Assembly (NCBI RefSeq): GCF_001640805.2
Contig: NC_066850.1
Location: 17,853,036 to 17,917,035 of the forward strand
Origin: Lates calcarifer
Lineage: Eukaryota > Chordata > Actinopteri > Centropomidae
Direction of reading: 5' to 3'
Length of the DNA stretch: 64,000 nt
Part shown: positions 11,501 to 23,599 of the stretch, one piece after another
Numbering within the stretch: the first letter of the stretch is position 1
Layout: each line of letters begins with the position of its first letter
Translations under genes and position numbers: made by a program
Notes under the pieces: generated by a model
What the model saw: only the letters and a program-made list of their open reading frames with translations
Databases searched by the model: none
Told to the model about the DNA's origin: nothing

Positions 11501-13561
11501 TTTCAGAGAGAAACTGAAGTTGAAAGCAATTTTAAGCTGTAAGTAGGTAATGACTGTAAGCGATACTGAGTTTAAGTGAATCAAAGCTGTACGCCCCGAC
11601 TAGGTGGGCAGGTAATGTCAGGGTAATTCAGTTAACTTCAACACAGTATTATCTGTCATCATTACAGGGCTTGTGTACTCTCAGCTGCAGTAGTTTCAGG
11701 AATAAACGCCTCAACTTTGAGTGTGTGACCTCTGACTCACTTCCTCTTTCATTTTTAAAAAATCATTCAGTTTCATGACTAACAATTATTCACATTTTCT
11801 GCTGTTGAACTCTTCTAATCCTTAATCCTTGGGTTCATGCGTCCTCAGTGATCAAACTGTAACAGAGCGGCACAAAATTGTATAAAATACAGGTGCAAGA
11901 CTCACACAAAGAGCACACAGACAATATTTGGCTGGTCTGACAACAAGCAGTACAGCTAAGCAAAATCTTTCCAGGACAGTCATCAAAATCCAGGAGACAG
12001 CAGGCAGCTGACTTCGTGATGGTCAAAACTGGATATAGGATATTTGTGGATGAAGAACAAGCCAGTTGAAGTGTTACTACTAGTGTTACAAATATAGCAA
12101 GAAGAAAGGATTTCAGTGGATTTTACTACAGACACATGAAAGATGACAAATGCCCAACTTAAAGCTTGATTATAACTGTAGCTTTCCATAAAATAACCAA
12201 TTTGCAGAATAAAATACATTTTGTTGGAATTGGATAGTTGTTGCAAATTATATTTTTTAATTAAGGTGAAGAGGAAACAGTTATACTGAATATACTATAC
12301 TACACTGAACCTGTGGGAGGCCAACACATTTTACCAGATGTGTCTGCCTGTCTTAATATCAGCTCCTGGCGAGTCAAGTATGATTGAAGTTTAAAGCTGC
12401 TGTTCCCAGAAAAATGACAGAATCAGTTGTTTCATTAAATGCCCATAAGCAACATCTGTTTGTATTCAAATGTCCTCCAGTAACCATAGGAATTATGACT
12501 CTTCTTGCGATGTTAGTCGGCAGTGGAAGGAGGTTAGGCTGGGTGGTAGGAAATGGGAGACAGTCAGTGCTGAGTCAGTGTTGGTTTCTTCAGCCTTTGA
12601 CCATGATTTGTTACCTAATCTTAGCTAAGAGGTTATTATTGTAACAATGACCCACATAACCACCATATTGTAATGTAAACCATGTTCTTTCCTCAACACT
12701 AACAAAATCATTTTATTAATTAAACCTGATCAAATGCCCACCATACCACTGAGAGAATATTAAAATGCATTTATGTTATTACAGTGATTTGAAAGGCACT
12801 GACCAATTATGTTGTCATGTCAATAAGGTCACTAGATCAGAAGATCTAGGTTACTTTATGTGATCGTGGAGGGAAGTTATAAATGATGGCTTTTGTTGAA
12901 TTTGGATGTCCTGTTGTTTTTAAGGGTTGTGTGACTGGAAAAAGTCAGTAGAGCTCATTTTCATGCCAAAGATCATCAATTTTGTTGTTGCTGGTGCCTT
13001 AAGAAAGTCGGACTTCAGGTATTTTGAGTAAAAAAAGAAATATGCAAGTGAATGTAATCCAGGCAGCAATTATGTATATTCCAAAGTCATCAAACAATCA
13101 AAGCAAATTAGTGGCATATAAACATATTTTATAGGAGGAAGGTCTGGATTTTGATGTGGTGGAGGTCTGCAGGCTGTCACTATTATGTCAAACATGTTGT
13201 TGTGACTGTGAACAAAACCGATTGTGGTCTCACTTCACTCATTGGCAAGTACAGTACGTGCACCACAAGTGTGTCACTTGTTAAACATGTGAGTCTTTCC
13301 AGTGGACGCTGGATTTAGTATAGGTCAGAACGTCAACATGGTGACTGGTGTTGTCATTGGAGTGATTCCATACAGAGATGGCTTCTTCTTTTCTTGTTCT
13401 TCTTTTTCTATTTGATACTGAAAATACTCTTGAGAGGAGGTGTTTACTCACTTACTCACTTTAGGTGGACATGTTCCCTTCTGTCACTCACATGCAAGCT
13501 CAGCTCCCCAGCAGGGGTTCACTATAATCCTACTGCCATGTGGTGTGTCTGCACCAGCTCT
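8511..13561. other. Long mostly unique non-coding stretch
   Basis: About 5 kb without a convincing exon. Open frames at 9177-9607, 9752-10000, 10116-10439, 11243-11542, 11835-12246 and 12384-12644 are short, overlap on both strands and lack domain signals. TACAGTAGGGTCATAAAG at 9745 resembles a Tc1-type terminus, but no partner end was found. AT-rich DNA with TAATTACAGTTACTTAATTG-type near-palindromes sits around 10680-10735. Confidence 0.4.
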
Positions 13562-13732
13562 TCTCTCTCTCTCTCTCTCTCTCTCTGTATGTGTGTGTGT
13601 GGTCCAAAATACAAACCAGTTAACCAACCAGTAACTAATTATTGCTTACTGTTTGATGCCCTTTGTTTGACCCTTTGTGCCTCTACATTATGGTAGTTCA
13701 CAGTGTGTTTGTGTGTGTGTGAGAGAGAGAGA
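13562..13732 (+). repeat. Microsatellite cluster: (TC)n, (TG)n and (TG)n(AG)n
   Basis: A TC run at 13562-13586 is followed by a short TG run to about 13601. A second compound TG/AG tract lies at about 13706-13731. Spurious Ser/Leu-rich open frames cross the region. Confidence 0.9.
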
Positions 13733-14232
13733 ACCATATGTGTGGTTAACACTGCAGCTCTGTGGGGAGGGATAACTGCTGCAGCTGATCACCCAGAGAG
13801 ACTTCAGCTTGTGTGTTGTGTGAACTTATTATGTCTGTGTATATTTGTCCCTGTAAGTGTGTAAAATGTGTGCACGCTGATGTGTATGTGCGTGTTTGTC
13901 TCCTTGTCTATGTGATAATCAGAATGACGTCTTCATATCCAGCCCTTTAATGTTTTTCTCAGAGATGAATCTCACTCAGTCAGTGAGTTTGTTACTGTCA
14001 AATTATTGTGGAATTTTATTCACTCAAAGATCAATCTGAGTCATGTGCTCTACAAATATACAGAGCAAATAAAGGCTTTCATTCTTAAAATATAGTAAAC
14101 AGATGACATAATAAAATGTTTTTTTTCATATCACTTCTAACTGTAATAACTACATTATGTGATGTTGCTGAGCACATACTGTCAATTAGCACATATACAG
14201 AAAGCTACTAAAACAAACACAAATGCATTTGA
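13733..14232. other. Non-coding stretch
   Basis: TG-rich then AT-rich unique DNA. I see nothing else in it. Confidence 0.4.
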
Positions 14233-15112
14233 GCTTGAAGCAGGGCCAGTTTTTGCTATGGGCAATGTGGGCGACCGCTCACATTGTGAGTGATGTGAGT
14301 GACAGTAGGCTATAGGCTATTTATTAGCCTCTTGCTAATATGTTGCTAAGCCACAGAAGATGACTGTATTTGTTATTTAGTTTTGCTAGACACTCAGACG
14401 TGGATGGCAGAGAGCTTGTGCAGGAGCTGAAGAACTTCCCTGACCTCCCATCAAAGTCCACGACTCTGCTTGAACTGCTGACTTTCATCCATGAGAAAGA
14501 GCTCGCAGAAATCTACCCTAATCTGTGGACTGCACTCAGAATTGATTTGACCCTTCCAGTGACAGTAGCTGAAGCAGAGAGGAGTTTTTCCAAGCTGAAG
14601 CTTATTAAAACGTACTTGAGGTCCACTATGTCACAGGAGCGTCTCTCTGGACTTGCCATCATCAGCAGCAATCATACAGTTGCACAACAGATTTTGTATG
14701 ATGATGTAATTGATGATTTTGCATCAAAGAAGGCTAGAAAAGTCAAGTTTTAGATTGCACTTCACACCTGTTGTTAATGTTAATATGTTAATGCCAGTTC
14801 TAAACAGGGTGAAAAACTCAGGTTGAAAAATAGTTTACTGCAGGAATCTTTTTTTATGCTCCATAGAGTTGAGTTTTTTTTTTTTTTTGCTTTCTTCAGG
14901 GATTTCTCAAGCATGTGCAATTTATATACTGTATTTTATTTATTGATCTTGTTTTTTCTTTGTTCTAGTTACGTTTTTGTATTTAAGATTATATGTAATG
15001 AAATAATACAAATAATATAATATATTGTTGTGTTGGTGGTGGGGTTTGGGGGTAAGTCCTTTTTTTGTGGGGGGGTGGGGCAAATCTAGCCAGGACTGCC
15101 TCTGGCTTGAAG
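14233..15112 (+). mobile_element. Internally deleted hAT DNA transposon with exact 8-bp target duplication
   Basis: The element spans 14241-15104 (864 bp) and is flanked on both sides by GCTTGAAG (14233-14240 and 15105-15112), the 8-bp duplication expected of hAT elements. The left end begins CAGGGCCAGTTTTTGCTA. The reverse complement of the right end begins CAGAGGCAGTCCTGGCTA, matching at 13 of 18 positions. Only the last part of a transposase frame remains inside, so the element lacks its catalytic core and could move only with help from elsewhere. It carries a T-rich and G-rich segment before the right end (14876-15080). Confidence 0.88.
14370..14753 (+). pseudogene. hAT transposase C-terminal (hATC dimerisation) remnant
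   Basis: An uninterrupted frame of about 127 codons ends in TAG at 14751. Its middle reads LPVTVAEAERSFSKLKLIK, followed by TYLRSTMSQERLSGLAI. This is the characteristic hATC dimerisation motif of ZMYM1-like/TTF-type hAT transposases in fish. The zinc finger, RNase-H-like DDE core and insertion domain, several hundred residues in a full-length protein, are missing. There is no good start codon: the frame probably began at an intron acceptor (TTATTTAG just before FARHSDVDG) or was cut by the internal deletion. It lies inside the 864-bp element and shares its orientation. The lack of stops suggests either a young deletion or chance survival. Confidence 0.85.
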
Positions 15113-15870
15113 GTTCAAGGTCAAGTAAACAGTGGCCAGATGCATGATATTCTTTCAGTTCCTTTGTGTATGCACAAAGCCGCATTCTTTTCATCAGATT
15201 TATAAAACCTTTCATACACATACTTTGAATGAGTTTTATAATTCCCAATCACAGGAAGAAGTGTGCACATGCATAAACCTGATTTCCACTCCCACACTTA
15301 CACGTAAGCCCTTTCACACTGGACAAAAAAAAAAACACTAACACCCATTAAGATCTGGCTCGTGTCCTCAGTGGGAAAGGAAACAATCAGGCATTCATTC
15401 CCAAGTCAAATTACTCTACAGTAGTGACGGGTATTTATTGGCTCCAGCTCCCATTGACATTGACAGAAACATAACACCCAGGTGGACACACTAATTTTCC
15501 CCCCTTCTCTGGCATGATGTTCCCATGACAAGTTGCAGACACTGGCACATACAATAAAAAGCCAGGAACATTTCTTGTTTTTCACAGTCTATGCTCTTCT
15601 AGGCTTCATGTCAATGAAAAAACAAAGAAGAAATGCAATTTCATCGTGTCGCATTGGCAGGGGTCTCAGTAATGTCAGAACACCTTTGATTACACATGAC
15701 TATTACATTTAGAATGTACTCGCATCAAAACAGATTTTTCTGTTGTTTTGCAATAATTTGTTATTCTATCATCACCAGTTTTTACATATGAAATGTCAGG
15801 TTTATTTTATTGCTTGCATGTACTTGAATTGTGTGGGTAGCCACAAAGTATATGAAACATGCAATTAGTG
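15113..15870. other. Non-coding stretch
   Basis: Unique AT-rich DNA. I see no exon or element. Confidence 0.4.
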
Positions 15871-16880
15871 TATGTGCAAAAGTAAGTGAACCCCCAGCTG
15901 CATTGGTAAAGTCAAGCAGGTAAAAGACTTAGGTGAAACACATTCAGGTGCACACTTCAGTTAAGCACACCAATCAAATGAGGCATCTTTAGTAAAGGGT
16001 TTGGGAAGCACTGATTAAAGAGAGAAGAAACGCTGTAATGCCAAGGTGTACCCATACAGATCGACAATGCAGAGAGGAAAGGGGACATCCAAGGACATCA
16101 AGGAGAAGGTAGTGACAGCCCATCAGTCTGGGGAAAGCGATAAGACCATCTCCAAAAGATTCCAGCTCCATCCATCCACTCTAAGACAAGTCATTTACAA
16201 ATGGAGGGCATCCAATATGACTGCAACTCTGCCTAGAAGTGGACTATTACTTGCGAGAACCAGAAAGATAATAAATAAGTTAAAGACCAACCTCAAATCA
16301 CCTCTTGAAAGTTGCAGAGCTCTCTGCGATAAATGTACATGCTCTACAAACAGACGAAAACCGAATAGACATGACATTCTTGGAAGGACTGCTAGGGGGG
16401 AGTGTTTGCTCTCAAGAAAGAACAGAGCTGTCCATTTAAACTTTGCCAGAAAGTACTTGGACAAACCAGAGGCCCTCTGGAGGTCTGTTCTCTGGAGTCC
16501 AAAGTAGAATTATTGAGCCACAATCAAAACCACCATGTTTGGAGAAAAGCCAACACTGTGTGCCAAGAAAAGAACCTCCTCACAACTGTGAAGGAAATGT
16601 GAAAGTCTGGGGCTGCTTTTCTGCCTCTGTACCTGGATAACTCCATATTATCCAGGGAACCATGAATTCTCAGGCCTATCAACAAATTCTTGGCCAGATT
16701 CTCTTGCCATCATCCAGGGAGTTGAAGCAGCATAACACTGGGTTATGCAACAAGACAATGACTCAAAGCAATCCAGCAAAACTACCAAGGAATGGCTTAA
16801 GAGACACAGAATTCATACTGGATACTACCGGATTATACTGGATTTGCCCAGTCAAAGTCCAGACCTCAATTTGATTTGAG
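15871..16880 (+). pseudogene. Tc1-like transposase fossil
   Basis: A Tc1 transposase open frame starts at ATG 16067 with MQRGKGTSKDIKEKVV. The N-terminal paired-like helix-turn-helix follows (SGESDKTISKRFQLHPSTLR), with Tc1-type promoter-side sequence from about 15871 (GCAAAAGTAAGTGAACCCCC). That frame runs to a stop at 16505. Later pieces of the catalytic half appear in other frames: AYQQILGQILLPS near 16680 and degraded sequence resembling QQDNDPKH (16750-16780) and SPDLN (16850-16870). Multiple frameshifts and stops show it is dead. The left non-coding side is partly preserved, but no matching right terminal repeat was found, so the right end is probably truncated. Full-length Tc1 transposases are about 340 residues. 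Confidence 0.85.
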
Positions 16881-17605
16881 GTCCAGCTAACAGTGTGTTA
16901 GTTAGTGAGTAACAACAAATTTCCCATAATTATAATAAAATATTCTAATGATCGGATCAACCCTCTCAGGTCCCAAGAGAACATCTTGCTCAAGTCACCA
17001 AAATGTCTAGAACTGGCCTGGATGAATTGATTCTGGTCAAGTGGAGATAATTACATAAAGTATTTCTAGGGGAAACATCAAGGGTCACCAAAACAAGTGT
17101 GCATTATTTTGAATTCATGAATACTAGTACTGTTATCATGGCAATCAGATGACCAGCAGACGATACTGAAGAGATACATACAAACACATCAATAACACAT
17201 CATGCAAAGTCAGTGAGGTGCCTGTTGGATCATCCAAAATGTACCTCCTCCCACACCTTTCCAGTAATGCTGGTTCCAATGTCTGGATGAGGAGGCTATG
17301 ACTGCAAATTTGTATAACTTTCTATGACCAACAAAAACAATGATTTTATGCCACAGTTGCCCTGGTGTGTAGAAAGGGAGGACGTAAGGAGGATTTTAAG
17401 TCCTCTCTCATACTCTTTTATTTTGCTTTTATACAACTTTGTCACTTTTTCTATGAAGCCATTTTGTTGCAGCTCTATTACAAGTCAAGAACATCACTAT
17501 CAGATGATTCTACAAAGCCTGGTTACATTCAATTACATTTCTTTTTTTCCACTGCTTTTCCAATGGTTTTTTTTTTTTTTTTTAATAATTGCTTTCTTTT
17601 CTTCT
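16881..17605. other. Non-coding stretch
   Basis: No recognised element. It includes an 18-base T run (about 17566-17583). A plus-strand frame at 17324-17656 is Phe/Leu-rich only because of T-rich DNA. Confidence 0.4.
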
Positions 17606-18171
17606 ATGTTTGTCACGACTAGGCTTGGAACCCCAATAGCAGAACACAGACTTTAAGACAAACAACGTTTATTTAGGAACAGGTGGTGCAAAGGGTCAGG
17701 ATAGTGCTGGTCCAGAGAGGGGGTGCTGCGACAAGTGAAGGAGTTCAGGGGTGGGGAAAGGTTGTGCTGCTGTTGGTGCTGGTCCCAATGGAGGAATATG
17801 AGTGGCAGGCAGACTGGAAGGAATGGCAGGTAGGCTGGCAGGCAAAAACAGAACAGAGAACACAGGGTAAGTAATGAACAGACTAGTACTTTAGCAATAG
17901 CTGGCGTAAGACTAGAAGAGCCGAACTTCTCTCTAGACAAACCATGAACAGGAGTGATGATCCGGCAGGGACTAAAGGCAGGAGCAGGGATTAAGTACAT
18001 CCTGGGTGATGAGCTGATAGGAAACAGGTGAGCTTGATTGTAGAGGCACGGCAGGTGTGGAGTGGCAGATCCAGCAGGAGAGACAGAGAGCAAGGGGGAG
18101 GGGCAGACAACACAAAGACAGACAAACAGACACTGACAGACAGGTCAAGGAGCTGACCTCGTGACAATGTT
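17606..18171 (-). mobile_element. Solo LTR of a retroelement, 5-bp target duplication
   Basis: The LTR proper is 17611-18166 (556 bp). It begins TGTCACGA and ends TCGTGACA, an 8-bp terminal inverted repeat of TG...CA type, and is flanked by ATGTT on both sides (17606-17610 and 18167-18171). A 5-bp duplication with TG...CA ends is the mark of retroviral-type integrase. On the minus strand an AATAAA signal (plus-strand TTTATT at 17668-17673) lies about 57 bases before the 3' end, which fixes the orientation. No internal gag/pol DNA lies beside it, so the internal part was probably lost by LTR-LTR recombination. It is likely a Gypsy-like family, but the LTR alone cannot prove that. A 146-codon minus-strand open frame inside is incidental. 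Confidence 0.85.
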
Positions 18172-19240
18172 GTTGTTAATTAAGGGAAACTATGATTGTA
18201 TAAATGGCAAATGAACTATTGTCAGGCATGGTTAGGGTAACAGGTCCTCCAAATTAAAGGACTGTCGTTTGGAAGTCCTTTGCTAAGGTTAGGGACAAAT
18301 TATTCTTACCAATAATAACATGTGAATGTTAATTGCAGGGAAATAAATGGGGAAATAAATTCCAACATCCATATTTTCCACTTGCTCGATTGGCATTGAC
18401 ATAAATCGAGAGATGGAATTATCCAATGTGGACATAATTCCTGTGGATGCTGGAAGGCTATGATGGCAAAACTTTTACCCTGTCTTTAGATGTGTCCGTT
18501 CGCAACAAATGTAAACAGTTTAACAAGGTCTGTTTGTTTCAAGCATACTGAACACCTTAGGCCAGCACTATTGCTGGGTCAAAAACCACAAAGACAAAGA
18601 TGACAAAAGCTAAGTAATCTGTGAGTCGTCAAATTTGGTTGTTTAGCTAAGTATACAAAGCATTTCATGGACAGAATGAATGTAAATGTCAACAATAACT
18701 GAGCTCCTGCTCCTGTAACCACAGGTTACAACAGGTTTAAATGAGTAAACTTAGATCTGGACTCACAAACCATGTTCCTCACAGAGGAACATATCAGCAA
18801 CTTCCTGCTGTATCACAAGCAGTAAAAGTGAAGGTTTGGTTTTTCTTTTTTTTTTTTTTGTTCTAGAGGCAGACAGAGTGCTGCACTGTGTGCTCACTGG
18901 CTGCCAGTCCTCTGGTCGTGACATTTGATGCCAGAGGGATGGGAGGGAGTTGTGTCGGCCAGGGCACATGCAGGGCGGACATCACCATGGGGGCCTTCAG
19001 GGGAAATGAATGAGAAGAATGGTAATGCGCCCTAAATACCAAGTTTGTTTTTATTGATCTGTATATGTGTGTGTGTGTGTGTCTGTGGAAGTTTGACAAG
19101 AGATAAGCATAGTCAGAGGTGTACAGATCAGGTGTTGTTAGATTGGTATCAAAGACAGACATGAGAAGCATACCCGTCTCTCTGTGACTGTGGTCTAATA
19201 ATAACTGGAGGTCAAAGTAAGTGTCAGAAGTACTACAGAA
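18172..19240. other. Non-coding stretch
   Basis: Unique DNA with a T run (18843-18859) and a short (TG)n tract at about 19064-19082. No exon recognised. Confidence 0.4.
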
Positions 19241-19740
19241 CACAGTAGACTATGGCTCATAATATTCTATCCAACAACAAATTAACCCTAATAACAAGTA
19301 TTATACTGTATAATACTACTGTCAAAAACATATTGGTACACCCCACTGTTACACTGAGTGACATTGTATGCTGTAGTGTATTTTGAGTCAATCCAACATA
19401 CACCATTCTGCTGCAAAAAATACTAGCGCACCAAATGTGGATTAATCCGCTGCTGAAAATAGTCCCCACCAAGAGCACCATTTGTTCCTCTTTGAGTAAT
19501 GTTGGATAAACACTGCAATATTCAATTGTTTTAAGAAATGAATGAGGCTTTTCATAAAAAAAAAATGAAAGTATGTATTCATGAGGTTTTTTCAAATATT
19601 TCTGTTTTCAGTTGGAAACAATGTCTTGGAGATTAAAGCCACAGATGGGGTAGGAAATTCAGAAAATACTGAGCAAGGTGTTGAAAAATGTGGTCCTGTA
19701 TTCCCCTAATGTCAGGGAGATACTTTAGAAATGCATAGTC
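19241..19740. repeat. Possible fish dispersed repeat
   Basis: The segment with CTGAAAATAGTCCCCACC (near 19453) and GTAATGTTGGATAAAC (near 19496), then GAAACAATGTCTTGGAG, resembles a repeat I associate with fish genomes. There is no second copy in the window and no terminal structure. Confidence 0.3.
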
Positions 19741-21009
19741 TCTACATACTTTAGTGTTTTCACTAGTAATTAGTCATCATTAGTCATCAAGTTAGTTTCA
19801 TTTTTTTTGTGTTGAAGTTAGTTTAGTAGCTCCATTTAAAGATGGCTTTGTTCCAGCCCTTTGACTTTTTCAGTGATCTGTGTTGTATAAATTGATGGCT
19901 GTTTCCCTGGTTGTTAAAACATTTATGCTGTATCAGAGAGTAGCCCTTATGGTCATTTGAATTGGAGGAATGGTTTGATTCAATACATTTAAGTAGATTT
20001 GTGTTTATTTAAAAAAAAAAAAAAAAACACTGTCACTGAACATAATCTGGGGTTTTGCAGAATAGGAAGCTGAAAAACTGGAAAAACGAAAGTGACTCTT
20101 AAAGTTTCTTCTTTTGTCTTCACGTGAGCAGGACTCAGTTAGAAAATGGCAATGTCATGTACTTCCACAGACCAGTCAGGATTTATATTTGAATCAAAAT
20201 CTGATAACAGTTGTTTGCTTGAGTCAATCAAATTTGATCAGACTACAGACGATGAAGAGCAGCTCAAGAGTCCAACAACCTTCCATGGATCAATTTTCCT
20301 TTCAAATCATTTTTGTCCAAAGCTCAAATCCATGGTAGAAAATGAAGAATCATTTTGAAGCATTCAGCAGAGTGAATATCCTTTGAAGTCATGGAGGTTT
20401 CTGTGTGTGTGATGCCTGACTGATTTTCACAAACTGAGGTTGTAAGAATTACGGCTGTAAGTACTGAAGGTAATAGGCCTGAGTGATGTGGAGTGTGAAT
20501 GAATGAGTCAGTTAGCTCTGTCCACTTTGGATTAGTTTACCCTGAGTCCTGTGGCAGCAACACTGTAACACTAGTAAAGGAATAATGTCTGTTTATGTTG
20601 CAGTCACATACACAAAGTGTCAGCTAAAGCACAGTCTCCATCAACAGTATCATACCAGTTGAAATTACCAATGACTAATACTGCAGTGCATTTCAGAAAC
20701 AGAAACTGTCATTATGGAGGCCCATTTGCACTACAGGTACTGTTTTCTGACCTACTAGTGACTCATAAGTTACAATTTGTATTTTGTGGTTTGAGGGCAA
20801 CTTAGCATGCATGGGGTGAAATCATAGTTGGAGATGAAAAAATGACTCGTATGTAATCCAAAAGGCAGCATACCGTAGTGGAAAAATTGAAACAAGTGAC
20901 CACTCATAAGTTACGCTACACACAAATGGGGATAAAAAAAAAAATGAATGAAATATTCTACTTTGTATTGCAGATTACCTTGGAAACAAGGTGTGTCTTT
21001 GATCATTTG

Positions 21010-21012
<3 letters not shown>
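19741..21012. other. Non-coding stretch with one exon-like segment
   Basis: Mostly unique DNA with an A run at about 20010-20026. The segment 20604-20736 has an acceptor-like TTTATGTTGCAG before it, a CAG/GTACTG donor after it, and stays open for 44 codons. The peptide is unrecognised, so I do not call a gene. Confidence 0.4.

Positions 21013-21069
<57 letters not shown>
21012..21069 (+). repeat. (AT)n microsatellite
   Basis: About 28 perfect AT units. Confidence 0.98.
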
Positions 21070-21072
<3 letters not shown>

Positions 21073-22503
21073 TTTGTCTCATTTTGTTGTTATTGTTGTT
21101 TGTGTTGTTTGTGACAACTTACAGTATAAACCAAAACTGAGTACACCTACATCACTTTTGTAGCTCTTGATGTACAAAAGGTGACAACAACCAGATCTTG
21201 ACATTTCTGGTAAACTGCTGCACCCTGTTTGTTTGGAGTATTGATTTGACCATTGGCCATTTTTTTTTTTACCCTTTAAAGTTCCTTAACTGAGCCTGCC
21301 AGCCTGTGTGTCTACGTTTGGGTCCTCCTTGCCTGTGCCGCTACCACCAGCAACTGTAACACAGTGGAATAGTAAGAAGTAATAGGTAGTGTCACAGTTC
21401 CTTTCATCATCAGTTCATTCATTCATTCATGCCTACCCTTTTCCTCTGTCACTAACTTTCTTGTCATTTCCAACCTGGGCTCAACCACCTGCCCTGCAGT
21501 TACCTCTTTCCCATACCCACCTGCTCACCTGCTCACCTGCGTCCTACTCCCTAATCAGCCCCAGTGTACTTAAACTGCACCTGTCAGCCCGTTTTCTTTG
21601 TCCTAAGAATCCAAGTCATGGTGAGCTATTAAACCATACCTTCTCTGTAGTGTTTTTGAGCTCTGTCTGTTTTCTGTGACTTTACTGGTAGGACTGCCAG
21701 TTGGCTTTCTGCTGTAACCTTAAGTAATCAGGACTGCAAACCTGATTTCTTCAACATCATAAAATGAAAACACCAAGTTTCAGTAATCTGGGTAGGTGAG
21801 TAGAGAGATTTCCCCAGTTAGATTTCTGCTAGAGAAAACTGATTTCTTGGCTATACATGTTCATAACAAAGACAGAGAGAATGTAACAAAAGCAAAGAAG
21901 CGGAGAGATAAATCAGATTAAACTGAAAAAAAAAAGAGAAATCAGGAGGCTTCTTTCAATAGTATTGTGGTAATGCATTTAGATTGGCAGCTCACATTAA
22001 ACTGTCAACACTGCAGTCAACACCCCATTCAGACTGGGTTATCCAGGGCAATAACAAACACAAAGCCTGGCTCCACTCTCAAAGGCTTCTATATTGTTAA
22101 TTTCAGCTATTAGATAAGAGTTTCTCCTAATATGAAGAGTGACTAATCAAAAAGATAGCCAATTTTCTTGGCTGGGTGGGACTTGGTTGTTTCGGCAGAA
22201 TCTCTTATGTGTTGAAGAGGAAAGTGGTGGAATGGAGGGAGCTCCTCGTAGTCAGTTCAATTTCAGTGTCAATTACAAAGTTCCAGACAAGATCAGTTCA
22301 TCCCTGAAAAGCAAATGGATCCAATTCAAATGTGAATGTGTTGTGGTGTCTGGGGAAGACAGAGCAGGAGGAGAGAAGCCTCTGTCATCACTGCAAATAG
22401 AAATAAGGCTTTGCTGTGTTTTTATCACTTCAGAAACCTTTATATAACCATAATTATTTATGTCTTTACTCAAGCCCGTTACCCACTAGCCTAACAAATA
22501 AAG
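21070..22503. other. Non-coding stretch
   Basis: No element recognised. Plus-strand frames at 21389-21679 and 22139-22447 are not protein-like. The segment 22010-22140 is non-repetitive and could be regulatory, but nothing is diagnostic. Confidence 0.4.
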
Positions 22504-22635
22504 ATGAAACTTTTCACCTGATGAAGTTATTATGTTATAATGTGAACTCATATTGTGAAAAGTTTCACTTTATAACATGATATATTTCACATTATAACAA
22601 TATAAGTTATCACTGCGTAACGTGATAGTGATCAA
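22504..22635. repeat. Inverted-repeat cluster (MITE-like hairpin)
   Basis: GTTATAATGTGAA at 22534-22546 has its exact reverse complement at 22586-22598. A second, nested pairing GTGAAAAGTTTCAC lies between them, and GAAACTTTTCACC at about 22506 repeats the theme. Together they can fold into a long hairpin. It is probably the remains of a palindromic MITE, although no duplicated target site is evident. Confidence 0.6.
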
Positions 22636-23599
22636 TTTTTCTTTGTACGCTTTGTAATTTTCTGACATCTATGGGAAAAAGAACAGCTAACAACATATTA
22701 GGAAATAAGCTTATTTGCCTCCTTTCCAAGAGTGAAACAAGAAGATTAAAATTAGTCTCACTTGTGTGTGTGTGTGTGTGTTACTTATGAAAAGTGTGGT
22801 GTGTGTGAATGATTCAGTCAATTCACAATTAGGTTCAATACTCTATATAGGGCTCACAGTTCAATACACTCACGACACATCTAAGGATATGTTTAACGAA
22901 GAAAGAATGAGAACAAACTAAGATCTTATAGTTCTTATTTTTATCCTCTTGGTGTAAAATAAAATCTCTTATCTTAAATCTCTTGTTGCCACAAAACCCA
23001 GTTTTTTACAATGTCTTACTTATTGTAAACTAAAATACAGCTTAAAACATAAAAATTTAATCTGTCTTGCCTTTTTTTTTCATATTCTGCAGACTACAGT
23101 GCAAAAGAAAGAATACTGATCTGAGATGAACATAAACTGTAGTCTCCTTTGGTAAAAGGCAGTTTTTTTCTCACAATATAAAAACACTCTGCATTAATTG
23201 TACAACTACAAGAACACATGGATTGATTTTTCAGCATTTACCAAACAACCAGTGGTGTTGTTTGGCAAGTACAGTCTCAAATGAACCCAAACCAAGAATG
23301 AGGCAGATATTCTGAAGGTTCTGTATCCTCCATGTACAGATCTCTGATGATTTCTGATGACACACAGACGGACACATTATCTGATCTTTATCACCTGTGG
23401 TTTACTGAACATCCAGTATGTAGAGAATGACTGAAGTGTTAATATAGAAAATAAAGTGAAACATCTTCATTCTTTCCCCCAAAAAAATCTTGTACTTGTA
23501 TCTTTGTAGCAGGTGAGGGTGCCTTTGGAGTTACAGGAAGACTGACTGATTAACTTATTGATCTGACTGTATATGTCATCACTGAGTTGTGCGTGAATG
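22636..23599. other. Non-coding stretch
   Basis: AT-rich DNA with a (TG)n tract at 22764-22781. Nothing else recognised. Confidence 0.4.

Noticed and set aside
17653..18093. 146-codon minus-strand frame
   Set aside because: Lies wholly within the solo LTR, which is non-coding by structure.
20146..20358. 70-codon plus-strand frame after an AG acceptor-like site
   Set aside because: AT-rich codons, no recognisable protein, no downstream donor in frame.
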